Assembly (NCBI GenBank): GCA_036877525.1
Contig: JAZGTH010000100.1
Span: 1 to 64,000 of the forward strand
Length of the DNA: 64,000 nucleotides
Origin: Chromobotia macracanthus
Taxonomy: Eukaryota; Chordata; Actinopteri; Cypriniformes; Botiidae
Direction: 5' to 3'
Below the pieces are notes generated by a model. The model made no database searches. It saw only the letters and a program-made list of their open reading frames with translations, and had not been told where the DNA came from. The position numbers and the translations under genes were made by a program. Below, piece by piece: positions 1-17,465 of the stretch. The first letter of the stretch is position 1; each line of letters begins with the position of its first letter.

Positions 1-178
1 AAGCTCTATGGAGAAGTGCAACAGGTATCAAAAACTTCTAACGCCCCGTAAGCTTTAAAAAGGCAAACTTGTCATGTTCTGCTTCCTTATTTTATATTTA
101 TATCTAAAATGTTTTATCCATGTAGTATTGCTCTGAATTGAGTTGAGATATAAATGAATAATTTTTATTGGAATTTAC

Positions 179-480
179 CTTGTAAAAATGCCAGTCTGGA
201 GTAAATGTATCCCAATCAAACATCCAGTAGACGGAGGCTTATCTTCTTCATAATTGTAATTTTCCTTGTCGTCTTTAAACCATGCATAACTGAATATTTG
301 TATACATATCGATCCGCTCAGAATAAACACAAGAGTAAGTGCAGCCCATGTGACATGTCCACCTCTGAAATACTGCACAGTTAACAGGAGATCTGATCCC
401 ATGTCCCCTAAATAAAAAATATATCCGATAATGGTGCATAGCCACCGGAATGTTGTAAAACCTCCTCCAGTAGAGATCAT
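179..480 (-). CDS. xkr9: XK-related protein 9-like, first coding exon (partial gene)
   Basis: N-terminal 100 codons of an XK-related (XKR) membrane protein. Family members XKR8 and XKR9 are plasma-membrane phospholipid scramblases switched on by caspase cleavage, exposing phosphatidylserine on dying cells. Translation starts at the ATG at 480-478. The reading shows a first hydrophobic helix with the acidic DMGSDLLLTVQYF stretch, a second helix, the FSYAWFKDD motif, and it ends LLQTGIFTR, which matches where the family's first coding exon stops. A donor (AAG|GTAAAT on the minus strand) puts the exon end at 179. An acceptor (CATACAG|CACAGTC) sits seven bases before the ATG, so the exon is 179-487. 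The remaining exons lie beyond the left edge. The gene is head-to-head with tram1. XKR8 is the main alternative; XKR9 is preferred because of the tram1/ncoa2 neighbourhood. Confidence 0.8.
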
Positions 481-487
481 GACTGTG

Positions 488-1164
488 CTGTATGGAGTGT
501 TAAAGGCAGATTTTCCATGCTATTATTGAATATGTGGAAATATACAGAACATGTGGTTTCTCTCAATGAGAACGACACAGCCTGTCTATATCCTTATCAA
601 ATACTGATATCCTACATGGAACAAGCAAAGAGAGAGAAGTCATTAATCACCACACTTTGATAGTCTGGTGAGTTCATTGTGTCACAAACTACATTTTACA
701 GCCAAGGGAATTGTAATATGAATACAGTGTGTTACACATAATCGTAATTGCCATACAAGTAGGCTGCTTTAAAAAAACAATCATTTATTTGATATTTATC
801 AAATTAATCATTCATCAGTTTAATATTTAGTCCCATTCTGCGCTGTGTTATCAAAATAAAAATACATTTTTTGAATTTATTATGTATCTTAAATCCATGT
901 TTTTAAATTACATGAGTTCTTCATGCTCTTTATCTTTATATGCGCTTTATGCACAATACTTGCAAAGCACTTTGAAATACCATTGAGTGACATAAACATG
1001 AAAACAAAAGTATTTGCAAAGCCTTACATTACAGTGGTTAACGATCTCCAGGTTATATGTTTCTGTAGATTGTAAAGTGTCACTTTACAATATACCATAA
1101 TGTAAAAGTCACATACTCTCAGCAGCTATAAAGAAATGTTTAATAAGTCACATTCAGAACTTAC
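488..1164 (-). other. xkr9 intron 1 (5' UTR intron)
   Basis: AT-rich intron between the inferred untranslated exon and the first coding exon. No gene, RNA or recognisable repeat was seen in it. Confidence 0.4.
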
Positions 1165-1300
1165 CGGGGCTTTCATTCCTCCGCTTACTCACTTCAGCAC
1201 TGACGATCAGCAGACTCTGGTTTCCACACTGTGTGATTTCTCATAATTCAGCTGACAGAGCAAACCGCTCCCTTCCTGTACCTACCCTACAGTACTGTGT
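1165..1300 (-). other. xkr9: Probable untranslated first exon of xkr9
   Basis: Minus-strand sequence ending CCCCG|GTAAGTTC is a near-perfect splice donor, fixing the 3' end of an upstream exon at 1165. It joins naturally to the acceptor at 488, seven bases before the xkr9 ATG. The 5' limit (about 1300) is a guess: no TATA box or start-site signal was recognised. Confidence 0.45.
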
Positions 1301-1755
1301 GATGTATTACACAGCCAAATAGGTTTTGTGTGGCTCAATCCCAACAAGCCTTCAATGTCCTTCTACCTTTTTGAATACAGAGGAACCTAAGCTTCTCACT
1401 CTTCCACCCTCTACTTGACTGTCCTTCTTAAACCAGGAAACAATTAATACACATTCTGATCATTGTTCAGATCCGGATCTTGGTCTGAAACTAATCTAAC
1501 TGCTTTATTTGTGTTTATGTGGGTATGACTGTGAGCAATGGTATGCTGCTTTACATGTTTTACAGTACATTTTTACATGCTATACCATGTTACAGCTGCA
1601 TTATGATTATTAGAAGCAGAATCAGGGGCCTTCAAAACCTCTTTTGGTACCTTCAGATTCCTGACAATTGCACCTCAATGTTTCACACATTGTCTTAAAG
1701 AGATGGTAAACAATGTCATTTAATAAATCTTCTTATTTTGTAAAATCATGTAATT

Positions 1756-1787
1756 ATTGCTTGTGATAATTAATTATCACAAGCAAT
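1756..1787. repeat. 32-bp perfect palindrome
   Basis: Left arm attgcttgtgataatt is followed without spacer by its exact reverse complement aattatcacaagcaat, centred between 1771 and 1772. It can extrude as a cruciform, or may be a relic of a short inverted-repeat element. Confidence 0.9.
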
Positions 1788-1789
1788 TA

Positions 1790-1831
1790 TAATTATTCCT
1801 TTAGTGAACATAATTATTCCTTTAGTGAACA
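1790..1831 (+). repeat. 21-bp tandem duplication
   Basis: Two exact adjacent copies of a 21-bp unit beginning taattattcc and ending tagtgaaca, starting three bases after the palindrome. This looks like replication slippage or a repair scar next to the hairpin. Confidence 0.9.
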
Positions 1832-2059
1832 GTGCCTTAAATACATTTTACATGCAAATTACAAAACCCATCTAGTATTAGTATTAGAGAAGTATGAGCA
1901 GTACTTTGAGTTATTTGTGTTTCTTATCATGAAATTGTGTGTATTTTCAATCTAATTTACCTTGTTTATTATGATTTATGTGTATAGTGTGTATAAAGTT
2001 AATATTCTCTGAATAATACTAATTCTATATTTTAAAAAATGGTGTTTGTCACGAAGTCA

Positions 2060-2271
2060 ATGGTGTTATAGACTTTATAACAGCCCGCTCCAGTCCAGCA
2101 GGTGGAGCTTTCGCCACGTTACAAAGCGCCTTGAATTGAAACAGAGAGTGGAAGAAGAGAGACAGAAGTAGGCGTTAGGACTGACGTTTCTGCTAGATAA
2201 CAATAGTGAAGACGTGTTCCTCACTCACACACTGAGTTTGGTCACCAAAAGTTGTCTCAACATCCATCAAA
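2060..2271 (+). promoter_or_regulatory. tram1: tram1 promoter / 5' UTR
   Basis: Sequence just before the tram1 ATG has a weak TATA-like ctttataac at about 2072-2080 and a GCCACGTT core at 2113-2120, similar to the ACGT core of UPR elements. The start site cannot be fixed by eye. The ATG context (atcaaaATGG) has the favourable -3 A and +4 G. Confidence 0.4.
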
Positions 2272-8559
<6,288 letters not shown>

Positions 8560-9306
8560 ACAGCCCGCTTCTCAGCGTCTGTACTCTGCCGTGGCTGAAG
8601 TCAGCCTGATATGTCCTCTCTAGCCCACAGTTTGTCTATAGCCTCTTTTCCTTTCCCCTCTTGTTTATCCGAAGAAAACTTGGCAATATGGCAAATTCTT
8701 CATTCTGCTCCCTGATTTTTTTTTTTATGTTGAGTGCTGTAGTACTATTAGTCCAACTAGCTGTTTTGTGTAATTGCAAGAAGGTCTTAAGGAAACATGG
8801 CTTTGGGTGATTGAGAGGCTACCCGCACCCCCAACCCACACACAAACACATTTTTTTCCTAACTGTAATGGCTCGAACACTTTTTGCTTTATTTGCTTAA
8901 AGCTCCAACCCACAATCCTTATGTCCAAACCATGATCCAGCCATACCTACAAAGAAAACATGGACGCTGTGGAAATACTTACAAGTGCCTAATCATATAT
9001 AATTATGCCAGAACCGAACCGAGAGGGATAATCTAGTATTTTAACTCCAGTTTAAAATCAGGATTATATTTATCGGTTTGTGATGGCTCACAGTTTTTGT
9101 TGATTGGATTCTATGCATTTGGGTCTAAAGTCTCGGCTTTGTTTTGTGGTATAAAAGCATTGTCACATTTTTGCCACTAGGAAAAGACCACAATCATGAA
9201 AGTGATGAAACATTTATTTGTTGGCTTTTTCTATTTAACCACAATATTAATTCCATCGATTGGACTGCCTAATTGGTCAAGCAAAGCAAATGGTTTATTG
9301 TTCCAC

Positions 9307-9312
9307 AATAAA
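9307..9312 (+). terminator. tram1: Proximal polyadenylation signal (AATAAA) of tram1
   Basis: Canonical hexamer in the tram1 3' UTR, about 750 bp after the stop codon. Confidence 0.5.
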
Positions 9313-9536
9313 GTATATTTAGCAAAGGAACAATGTTATAAATACAAAAGCATTGTGCTTTTGTTGTGTCAATAGATTCTGCCTTTTAATCTTGAACTTT
9401 TCAGTATAGATAACACGTTACACATCACAATTCATTTGTGTCATTCCAGTGCAGCTGTGAGACTGGTTATGTTCTCAGTTCATAATGTTCAAAGGAGATC
9501 ATGTTGTTTTAGGAGAAAAAATATGTAATGAAGTTC

Positions 9537-9542
9537 AATAAA
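9537..9542 (+). terminator. tram1: Distal polyadenylation signal (AATAAA) of tram1
   Basis: Second canonical hexamer, 230 bp after the first; sequence beyond it loses transcript-like features. Confidence 0.55.
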
Positions 9543-9560
9543 GACAAAACATTTTTAATC

Positions 9561-11639
9561 TCACTTTACTTTTCCCCAAGTACAAGCAAGTAGCAAAATA
9601 CAACAGAATAATTCAAATGTTTTCCATGGTTATCGATCTCTATTTTAATGTATTGATTATGGTTAAAATTGGGTCCTGTTTTTGAATTTGTGAACATCGC
9701 ACTGTAGAAAGCAATAGTTAATGATAAAATGAAACGTGATTTTTTTGTATAAACTGGCTTTATTGAAACAATCATGAAAGGGAATAATATAAAAAGAGCA
9801 GTTTAATTTTTTTTGTTAAATTTAACGCTTAGACGGATATTGTGCTTGTGATGTCACTTGTCGACCATGTAGCGGCGCTGTGCACCACGATTATTCCTAC
9901 GCTGAACAGATATCGATATTTATCGGTTTCGTTAATTACGCTGCATGTGCTTTTATCAACCCATAGTGATGTTTATCGGGACGTTTTCATTGAGATAAAC
10001 ATTCCCTTACTTTATTACAATTACCGTCAAGCGTGTGCCAATCTGAAAGTATGAAAAGCAATATTGCAAAAGTGACGATGTGTGCAGATTTCTCTTAGAA
10101 GTTACATTCAATGGAGACCTTTGATCGCACCGGTTGCGACTGTAAGATCTGTTTGCCCGTGTTTAATCTCAGACTTTCACTTCTGGCTAACGTCCATGTG
10201 GATATTTTGGGATATTGATGTGGATATAAGGAAACAGACCTGTCACCGTGTGGATTTTGATCTGTATTTGACACACCTGAGGTGTATTGCTATTGAGTAA
10301 TCACTGTAAGCGATGGCTTAATGCCAGATCATCCCGTTACGAAGGTGGGTAACGACTCGAGTCACGACGGGATATTTGAGGCTTGGGATACATGATATTC
10401 CGTCAGAGAAAAAAGTTAAAACAAAAATGTGTGAGAATTTGATTATAAACGCTAAGTAAGCTGCTGGTGGCAGGTTCTTCACATACATTACTAAACTATG
10501 ACGTGTTAACAGACCCTTTTGATAATGGCGATTGTCCCTTTAATATTTTACATCGACTGTATTCTCTTTATTTTAACAAATAGACAAACGTTTTGTGGTA
10601 GTCTAAAATGTTTTATCCCAATTAGAGTTCATTTCGGTGTTTCACAAACCAATTGTAATCGTCATTTCAGAAAATGGATGGCAATGCATGTAATATTCCA
10701 ATCATACAATTCCTTTAACATTAACATGTACAACAACAGTGCAAATTATGTTTTTTTTTTACTAATAAATAATAGGTTTAGTTTGATATTGCATTACTAT
10801 TTTCTTTAGAATGATAACATGATATTCACACATTCATATTTACAAGGCGTGGACACCTGGATTTAAAACCTGAATTTACTGTAACACAACCTTTATCATC
10901 ATACTTGAGCATGTTTTTGAGACTTTAATACTTAATTCTTAAGATCTGACCTGATTCTGACAAGATGTCTTATGCATAATAATTCACAAATAGATCAAGT
11001 GACATGTTTTAAAGTTGTGCGTAGTATTGTTCAAAACACTCTTGACTGTTTCATTTTCTCTTATGGTAACAAGGCCTTAAGGTGAAGGACTGTAGTTCAT
11101 CAGTTCATGTGTCCGGTGAAAAGTTTCTGTTGGATTGGAAAATTATAAGGTAATTATTTATAAATGACGTTATATGCGGATTTTTAATCCATATAACCTC
11201 TATAATGTCATGTTTGTATGTCTGTGAAACAGTTTCATACAGGTGACATCTAATGTGCTATTTAATTATGATGTTTTGACTTTGTTTATAACAGAGTGCA
11301 GAATGCTTTGGGTTTTATATTATAACAACAACACTAGCTTATTAACCTGACCACTCTGGCACACTTTTTCTACCACACCACCGCTTTAAAGATGAAAGCT
11401 TTTGTAATCTGGTATGTAAACTGTCTTTTCATTATTGCTTTACCTTTCTTTTAAATTTGTTATGAAACAGCCCCCCTCACTGTGGTCGTGTTTTAGGGAA
11501 AAATGCAATCCAACTGGTGAGCAGTGTCCTTATGTTTGCTGTATCATCATTTTGCCTGGTTGCTCACTGCAAGGTTGCTATGCAGGCTAGAGTAAACGAG
11601 TGCCCGTAGTATGTGGGGGAGGTTTTGCTGGCGAGATAA
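9561..11639. other. tram1-ncoa2 intergenic region, no gene seen
   Basis: About 2 kb. Short open frames at 9842-10054, 10082-10300 and 10519-10809 show no recognisable domain and no exon-like splice structure. No RNA gene recognised. Confidence 0.6.
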
Positions 11640-12720
11640 ACAAGCAGCCAGCCATCGTTAGGCATAAGGCAGCAGGAACATGGCGGCGGCAGTTAACTAT
11701 AATGCTGTTTCACCGATCCGAAGGTCAGATCTGGATATAACGTGCAGGATTTAAGAGGAAAGAAAACACTGTAAGTCAGACATTATTACAAATGTTCTGT
11801 GTTTGCCGGTGAATGGCGGTTTGGGGTGGCTTTGTAACGCGATTTTTACACACTCGATGCAGGATCCAATCACAGTTCCGCGGCGGCGGTCTCCTGTATT
11901 AGCTTGCTAAACCAGTAACACTCGCTACAGCCCGGCTACTTTGTGGAGTTGGAGAGTTGTGTTTTGCCGGTTGTCGCTTTGCAAACAATTCGCTATAAGC
12001 GACCTTGAAGCGAAGCACGATTATTGTTATATAAAGATTGAGATCGCGCTGCTCATTTACTTCATTCCCCCGCGTTGCTTGCATATAAGCGATTAAGTTG
12101 AGCCCGCTCCCCCCCTCTTATTTGCCTGGTTAGCTTTAGCCTGCGAGCCTCCATTTGAATAGTCGGTCTGTGGAGCATTATAGACAGATCGGTAGACGTT
12201 TTAACTTTAGCGGGTTAAAATGTTACAATGTAACGCCGGATTTGAATCCCTTCGGATCGCCGTTCTCGGGGTTACATTACAGCGAGTTGGACGGAACAGA
12301 TGATCAACAATGTATCGGTCGCAAACTCGTTGTATTAAAAGTAAACGCACGTTATTTGTTTCGTTTCGTTTTGGCGAGGTCTGAGATCAGTGAGTCAGCT
12401 CTTTGCTGAACTACTTTAAGGTGCAGAGACAGAGGTCACAAAACCGGATCGGTCTTCGGGAGCTCGCTGATAAGAAAGGAAAAGTTGGGGCGCCCGTGGA
12501 TGGGTATGCTGCTCATTAGCATTTACGTCGTGATTTGCTTGAACTTCACTTTCTAAACAAGCGCTGTAGAAAAATTGTGTTCGTCGTCCGGCACCTGATG
12601 AGATTTGTAGTTTTGCGACAGAGTTCGTACCCGCCGTGACGACGTTTTTACGGTGTGTGACGTCACGCGTCGTAGCTCATTGGGTCTCGGTCGTGTTTAG
12701 ATGCGCTTTAACATTTAAGT
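11640..12720 (+). promoter_or_regulatory. ncoa2: CpG-rich promoter region of ncoa2
   Basis: Marked rise in CpG against AT-rich flanks, with GGCGGCGG runs, a perfect palindromic CRE TGACGTCA at 12658-12665, and an overlapping CGTCACGCGTCG. It lies at the 5' side of the inferred ncoa2 first exon and extends into intron 1, as expected for a housekeeping-type CpG-island promoter. Exact start sites are unknown. Confidence 0.6.
11660..11770 (+). other. ncoa2: Probable untranslated exon 1 of ncoa2
   Basis: Ends at a strong intronic donor (CACT|GTAAGTCA), although the last exonic base is T rather than G. The exon contains a short upstream frame starting ATGGCGGCGGCAG at 11680 that closes after 18 codons (TAA within aggatttaag). 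The 5' limit is approximate. Assignment rests on position, CpG content and donor quality. Confidence 0.45.
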
Positions 12721-13170
12721 TGCAACTCGCCTTTTAAACGAGATACGTCGGTTTTCCTTCGATCTTGAAGATGTATTGGTTTATTTGTTGTGATTTTTGT
12801 TAAACTTGTTGTGATTTTTGTTAAATGCAGCATCATTTTGTTGAATTTGCACGAAGTTTGATTTACTCTTTCTTTTGAAATGATATGCTTGAAAGATTGG
12901 ATTGTGTATGCTGTCAGCTGTCGTTCAGCTCAGATTTTCATCGGAGTTGCTAACAGCTAGGGTAACGCGACTCAGCCTGTTGGACCAGTAGTTCATGCTA
13001 GCTTTGTTACCAACATCTTACATCATGCTGACACATTCCACAGTAGGGCTTGTGTTGTAAATCCTCACACAGCTGAATAAGAATAATATGCTGCTTTATT
13101 TTGATTACTTCATTGTTGTAACAATGCAGATTATTGTAGGGCTGCAGATTTAGGGTGTCATGTTGAATAA

Positions 13171-13332
13171 TGTACATTTACATTTCATTTATGCATAAAA
13201 GCAGATAAACTTTTATGCACAGCGACCTATGGTGCATTTGGTCTATGCGTTTTATCATTCATGAATTCATTTCTGGGATCAAACCCTTTATCTGGCATTG
13301 CGATCATGATGCTCTACCAGTTACAGGATACA
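13171..13332 (-). repeat. tRNA-derived SINE fragment
   Basis: Reverse-strand reading has an A-box-like ctggtagagcat, a B-box-like ggtttgatccc, then a tail resembling gataaaagc...atgtaaatgt. It shares the order and spacing of these blocks with the copy at 48010-48207, so both come from one SINE family. It is diverged and has no coding capacity. Confidence 0.65.
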
Positions 13333-14605
13333 TCATGTAAACATGGACTAATGAAAATAGGTTTTCCAGGTAAGTGTTGCTAAAAAAATCATTAACTGGG
13401 ATTAATAGCGTAGCCACTATGTGGTATTTTAGCCATTTTCTTTCACACAAAATCTTACCAGTGTCAGTTATCAGATTTTAATCGTAAAGAATGAATGTAC
13501 TTCCTTTGTGATACAAGCTTCCTTGATATTCTGTAGTAATAGCCTGATTATTTGAGGAACGTTCACAGTCAGCCCCATTCTAGCCTGTCAAACTGCTACG
13601 ATCTGCTAAGATATATTCCCATACATGCACACTGCAGTTGTTGATGGTGTCTCCAGATATGTCTCTGTGGCTTAGCGGCATTCACGCGTGGCAATCTAAA
13701 TATGGCTTATCCGCCAATAAATGCCGTGGTCACATGACCCGCCGTTGGTGGGGTAGAAAGGGGAGCGTTAGTTCACACACAAACACAGCCAGCTCTCTAG
13801 AACCATGAGTTCATTCTAGATCAGCTGACCTTTGACTCACTGTATTGATTGAGGTATTCCATCACAGTGAATCACGTTCTAATTGTTGAACTTTGATCTT
13901 CCTGCAGAAGGGCAGCAAAAGTATATATGCCATAGTCGTAGTTCATCTGGGCAGCCTGACCGTCACGCATGCTTGACAGAAGGTTGAAAGAAAGAGAAAT
14001 TTGTCACGAAGCTGTTTGATTTCACGCCACAGTGACATGATGTGGTGTGTCATTCAGAGGGATGATCATATAAGCCGCTATCAGATCAAATCAGTGTCAA
14101 ATTAGATCAGATTGACACACAGGCGAAACAAGCACAAGAAAGCAGTGGCTGAAATTGCTGAAAGATGTGACAAACTTAAGAGCCTCATGTTTCTTTAAGT
14201 TGTGGAACTCAATGCAATGGTGTGGTAATCATATTTTTCTAGGATACAGTAGCAGCATCTGTGTCGTTTACTGTGAGGATTAGCGTAACCAAATTAAGCT
14301 GAATTAAGCCTAATAAGAAGAAAGCTGGAAAATGATGACCTTGTCTGACTTAAGTTAGACTGAAGCTGAATGTGAATGTGTCTGCTTTTTTTCTGTACCT
14401 TTCATTCAGTTGTGTATGTACGGGGCCTTTTTCAGTTGTCTCAAATTACACAGGGAGCAAAGGGCAGGGAGGAAACGAGTTCTGCCTAAATGACATTGCT
14501 GCTCACATTCAACTGTAATGTGCTTTACAGAGCCGTGTTTATAAAGCTGGAGTTTGTCTGAAAAGCTATAGTTAGAACTAATGAGCAGTGACCACTAAAC
14601 GATGA

Positions 14606-14740
14606 CTTAAAGGAATAGGTCACTGAAAACTTTTTCACTCATTTGTTGTTTCAAACCCATATGACTTTTTTATTATGGAACATTATAGAAGACATTTTAA
14701 AGAATGTTGATGCTGTTTTTGTCCTCACACAATGCATACA
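14606..14740 (+). repeat. MITE-like repeat, left end
   Basis: Begins ttaaaggaataggtcactga and continues with the tttgttgtttcaaacccata / tgactttttt block also seen in the copies at 17042, 29344 and 52786. No right terminus was found, so it is a partial copy. Confidence 0.6.
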
Positions 14741-15260
14741 GGTAGGGCTGAGGCTGTCAGTCATTAACATTGTGCATGTAGGGCTACTGTTTTGTATTCT
14801 AACAAAAAAAAGTCTCACAGTTATGAGGATGAGTACAAAACATGAGGATATTAAAGACAGAAGCTTTATTTGCTCTGTATTGTGTTATTTGATATGTTTC
14901 AGCTTTCTAAGAGCTTTAAATCAGTGACAATACCACCTGTCTTTTTTGCTCTTGTATAAACATTTTTTGTCTGACACACTTGATATCCGCTGCTCTCCTT
15001 ATCTCATAATTAAAAAAATTAATAAGTATTGTTTCTCCTGAATGATACTAAATGTAAGTTTAGGAGTGTGTTGCCAAGGTAACAGCGGGTAGACGGGCCT
15101 GAGGCTTCACAGTGACGGATGAGCTGAGTTATAATGGCTTGGTTCATTCCACTCACCACTACCTCTCATAGACATACCGTCCTTGCACAGACTCTGACCC
15201 AGGATTGCTACACACATCTCTCTCCACTCCCCACTTCTGCCTAATGAGCCCACTGTGTGC

Positions 15261-15400
15261 GTGTGTGTGTGTCTGTGTGCGCGTGTGTGTGTCTGTGTGC
15301 GCGTGTGTGTGTCTGTGTGCGCGTGTGTGTGTCTGTGTGCGCGTGTGTGTGTCTGTGTGCGCGTGTGTGTGTCTGTGTGCGCGTGTGTGTGTCTGTGTGC
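15261..15400 (+). repeat. 20-bp minisatellite, seven units
   Basis: Six exact tandem copies of gcgtgtgtgtgtctgtgtgc preceded by one variant copy starting gtgtgtgtgt. Because 20 is not a multiple of 3, the array stays open in several frames on both strands, giving artefactual Cys/Val- or His/Thr-rich frames. Confidence 0.95.
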
Positions 15401-17041
15401 CTTAAGTATTTTGATGCATTATCTATCTGTATTTGTAAAAACAACTTATGTCTGATTATGATTGTTATATGACACGCATGATATATAATGCATTTCTTTA
15501 GCCTTATTGTTACATTTTAATGATACTGATCAAGAAGAGACAGTGATAATGTGGAGGGGTAGAATAGAGTTGTGAAAATTAAGACTTAGGACATCTGTGT
15601 CCCATTTGAGCACTACAGCCCAGTGTGTCAGACCTGTGTACACTAACTGCTAGATCATGGCTTAGTCAACATTTTTCATATATAAAAGAGAAGTTTTTTA
15701 TTGAGAGGTTTAAAGGCATGCAGAAGGCATGTTACTGATCAATGTGCTGAACACTTACAAGCGAGATGCTCTTCTTTCACTCAAGTGCATATTGATTTGC
15801 CTTTGGCTAGTGATATTGTTATTGCCATAGATATTAGCTGTGAAGGTGGCCTTACTCAGACTGGCTGAAGGTAATGGAGGTTGTGTAGGCTTCACAAAGG
15901 GTAGGTGTGTTTAATTTACCACAGTTAACCTGAGCTTCCACAGAGGCACATAATAGATATACTACTGAAACACAATGATAGAAAGTATTTTTGAACACAA
16001 TGAATGATATCAATTTATAGCTAGACAGTTATTTTTATACAAATCCGGTCACTAAATGAAGCCAGCATAATGCATCTTTCCAGTGGTCCCTCAATGCATT
16101 TTAACCAGCCAGATTCTATTTGTTTGGAATTTAATTGCAGTTTAAGCAGTGTGGAAGGAGCATTTGCCATGGAAACATAAACTGATCATGTGGAGGCTAC
16201 TCACGTGTAATTCATGAGATTTGTAGATGGTCAGCATGGTTTCACTTTGAGAGAATTTACATGCACATTCTTATACCAATTAATTCTTAATAAGTTAACA
16301 TGTTAAGATCAGTTTCGAAATCCCTTAAACTGCGCTTTTATCGTGGAAAGATCTTTTTAAGTAGGACTTTAAGTAGGAAAAAGTAGGATTTATTATTAAC
16401 ATTTATTATAACTATTGGCTTTTCTTTACCCATTTATTGGACTTGGCAGATCAGAGTTAGCAGAGAGATTAACTCCTTTTAACTAGCACTCTCAGCAAAG
16501 TGCAACTCAAGTTCCTTGTGCTGCTAGAGCACCACGCATTCAAAGATTGCAGAAGACTGCAGCTATGCTGCGGATGGTGTTCGTTTCACCACTGTCTGGA
16601 GGACTCTGCACTCTGAGCCCAGCGTGTGTCTGGCAGCAGACCTAGAGTGTAATCCTTGGCATCGAGTGTGGCCTGGCACCAGTTCAGAACACAACAGTTA
16701 GAGTGGTGGGAGTGGGGGGGCTACTTTAAGAAATACCAGTTAAGTCAAAGGAAGGAAACAGTGATCACAGGGCAGGTTAACCCAGGGTGACCACAGGTTG
16801 AGTTTGAGGTTAACGCTGCCAAAAGGTGCAGAGCAGCTTCATTTTCACTGTACAGAGAAATGTATGTGAGGGTTTTGATGCTGGCTTTCCTGTCCTTGTT
16901 ATAATACATGGTAATACAGGGTCAAGCAGTGGGCAACTTCACATACTGTATCGTTTCCTGTTCGTTCTCAGAGGCCTACAGGTGAAGTTGTCAGCCTGCC
17001 ATACTTCCTTACTCATTGCTTGTGGTGCAACTCTGTGATCA

Positions 17042-17465
17042 TTAAAGCGATCGTTCAAAATTAAATTATCATTCAAAATCTGCATGATTTTCTCAGTTTT
17101 GAAGAATGCTAGTGCAGCTTTTTCATACAGTGAAAGTGGATGGTTACCATGGGCTGCCGAGCTCCAAAAAGCATTGAAAAGTAGTCTAAGTCTTCTGAAG
17201 CTGTTTCATAGTTGTGTAAAGAATTGTGTAAGAGACTGAAATTTAAATTGTTATTCACTGAAATCTTGCCTTGAATTTTTTTTTGACAGCTGTGGTCAAA
17301 ATTCACTTTCACTTTCATTATTAGGAAATAGGAACTTGGATGTTATGCTATAAATAACTCCCTTTGTGTTTTTCAGAAAAAAGAAAGTCATATGGGTTAG
17401 AAAAAGACAAGAATGTGAGTGAAGGCTGACAGAATTTTCATTTTTGGATAAACTATTACTTTAAA
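17042..17465 (+). mobile_element. MITE-like element with inverted ends
   Basis: Left end ttaaagcgatcgttcaaaa; right end ggataaactattactttaa, approximate inverse. The interior has the tgcatgattttctcag..., gtgaaagtggatggttacca and gtcatatgggtt blocks. It is a non-coding, roughly 420-bp, non-autonomous element of a family also seen at 14606, 29344 and 52786. The superfamily (hAT-like?) is uncertain. Confidence 0.65.

Larger units (their letters stand above)
1300..2060. other. xkr9-tram1 intergenic region, no gene seen
   Basis: Divergent intergenic stretch. It contains a 32-bp perfect palindrome followed by a 21-bp tandem duplication (listed separately) and otherwise AT-rich sequence. No lactb2 exon was recognised here, although lactb2 lies between these genes in mammals. 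Confidence 0.5.
8560..9560 (+). other. tram1: tram1 3' UTR
   Basis: Untranslated region after the stop, with two AATAAA signals at 9307-9312 and 9537-9542. These suggest 3' ends near 9330 and 9560. The exact cleavage sites are inferred. Confidence 0.6.

Noticed and set aside
9842..10809. Three consecutive plus-strand frames between tram1 and ncoa2
   Set aside because: Frames of 70-96 codons with no similarity I recognise and no exon-like boundaries.
15205..15472. Four overlapping Cys/Val-rich or His/Thr-rich frames on both strands
   Set aside because: All come from the 20-bp minisatellite, whose unit length keeps several frames open.
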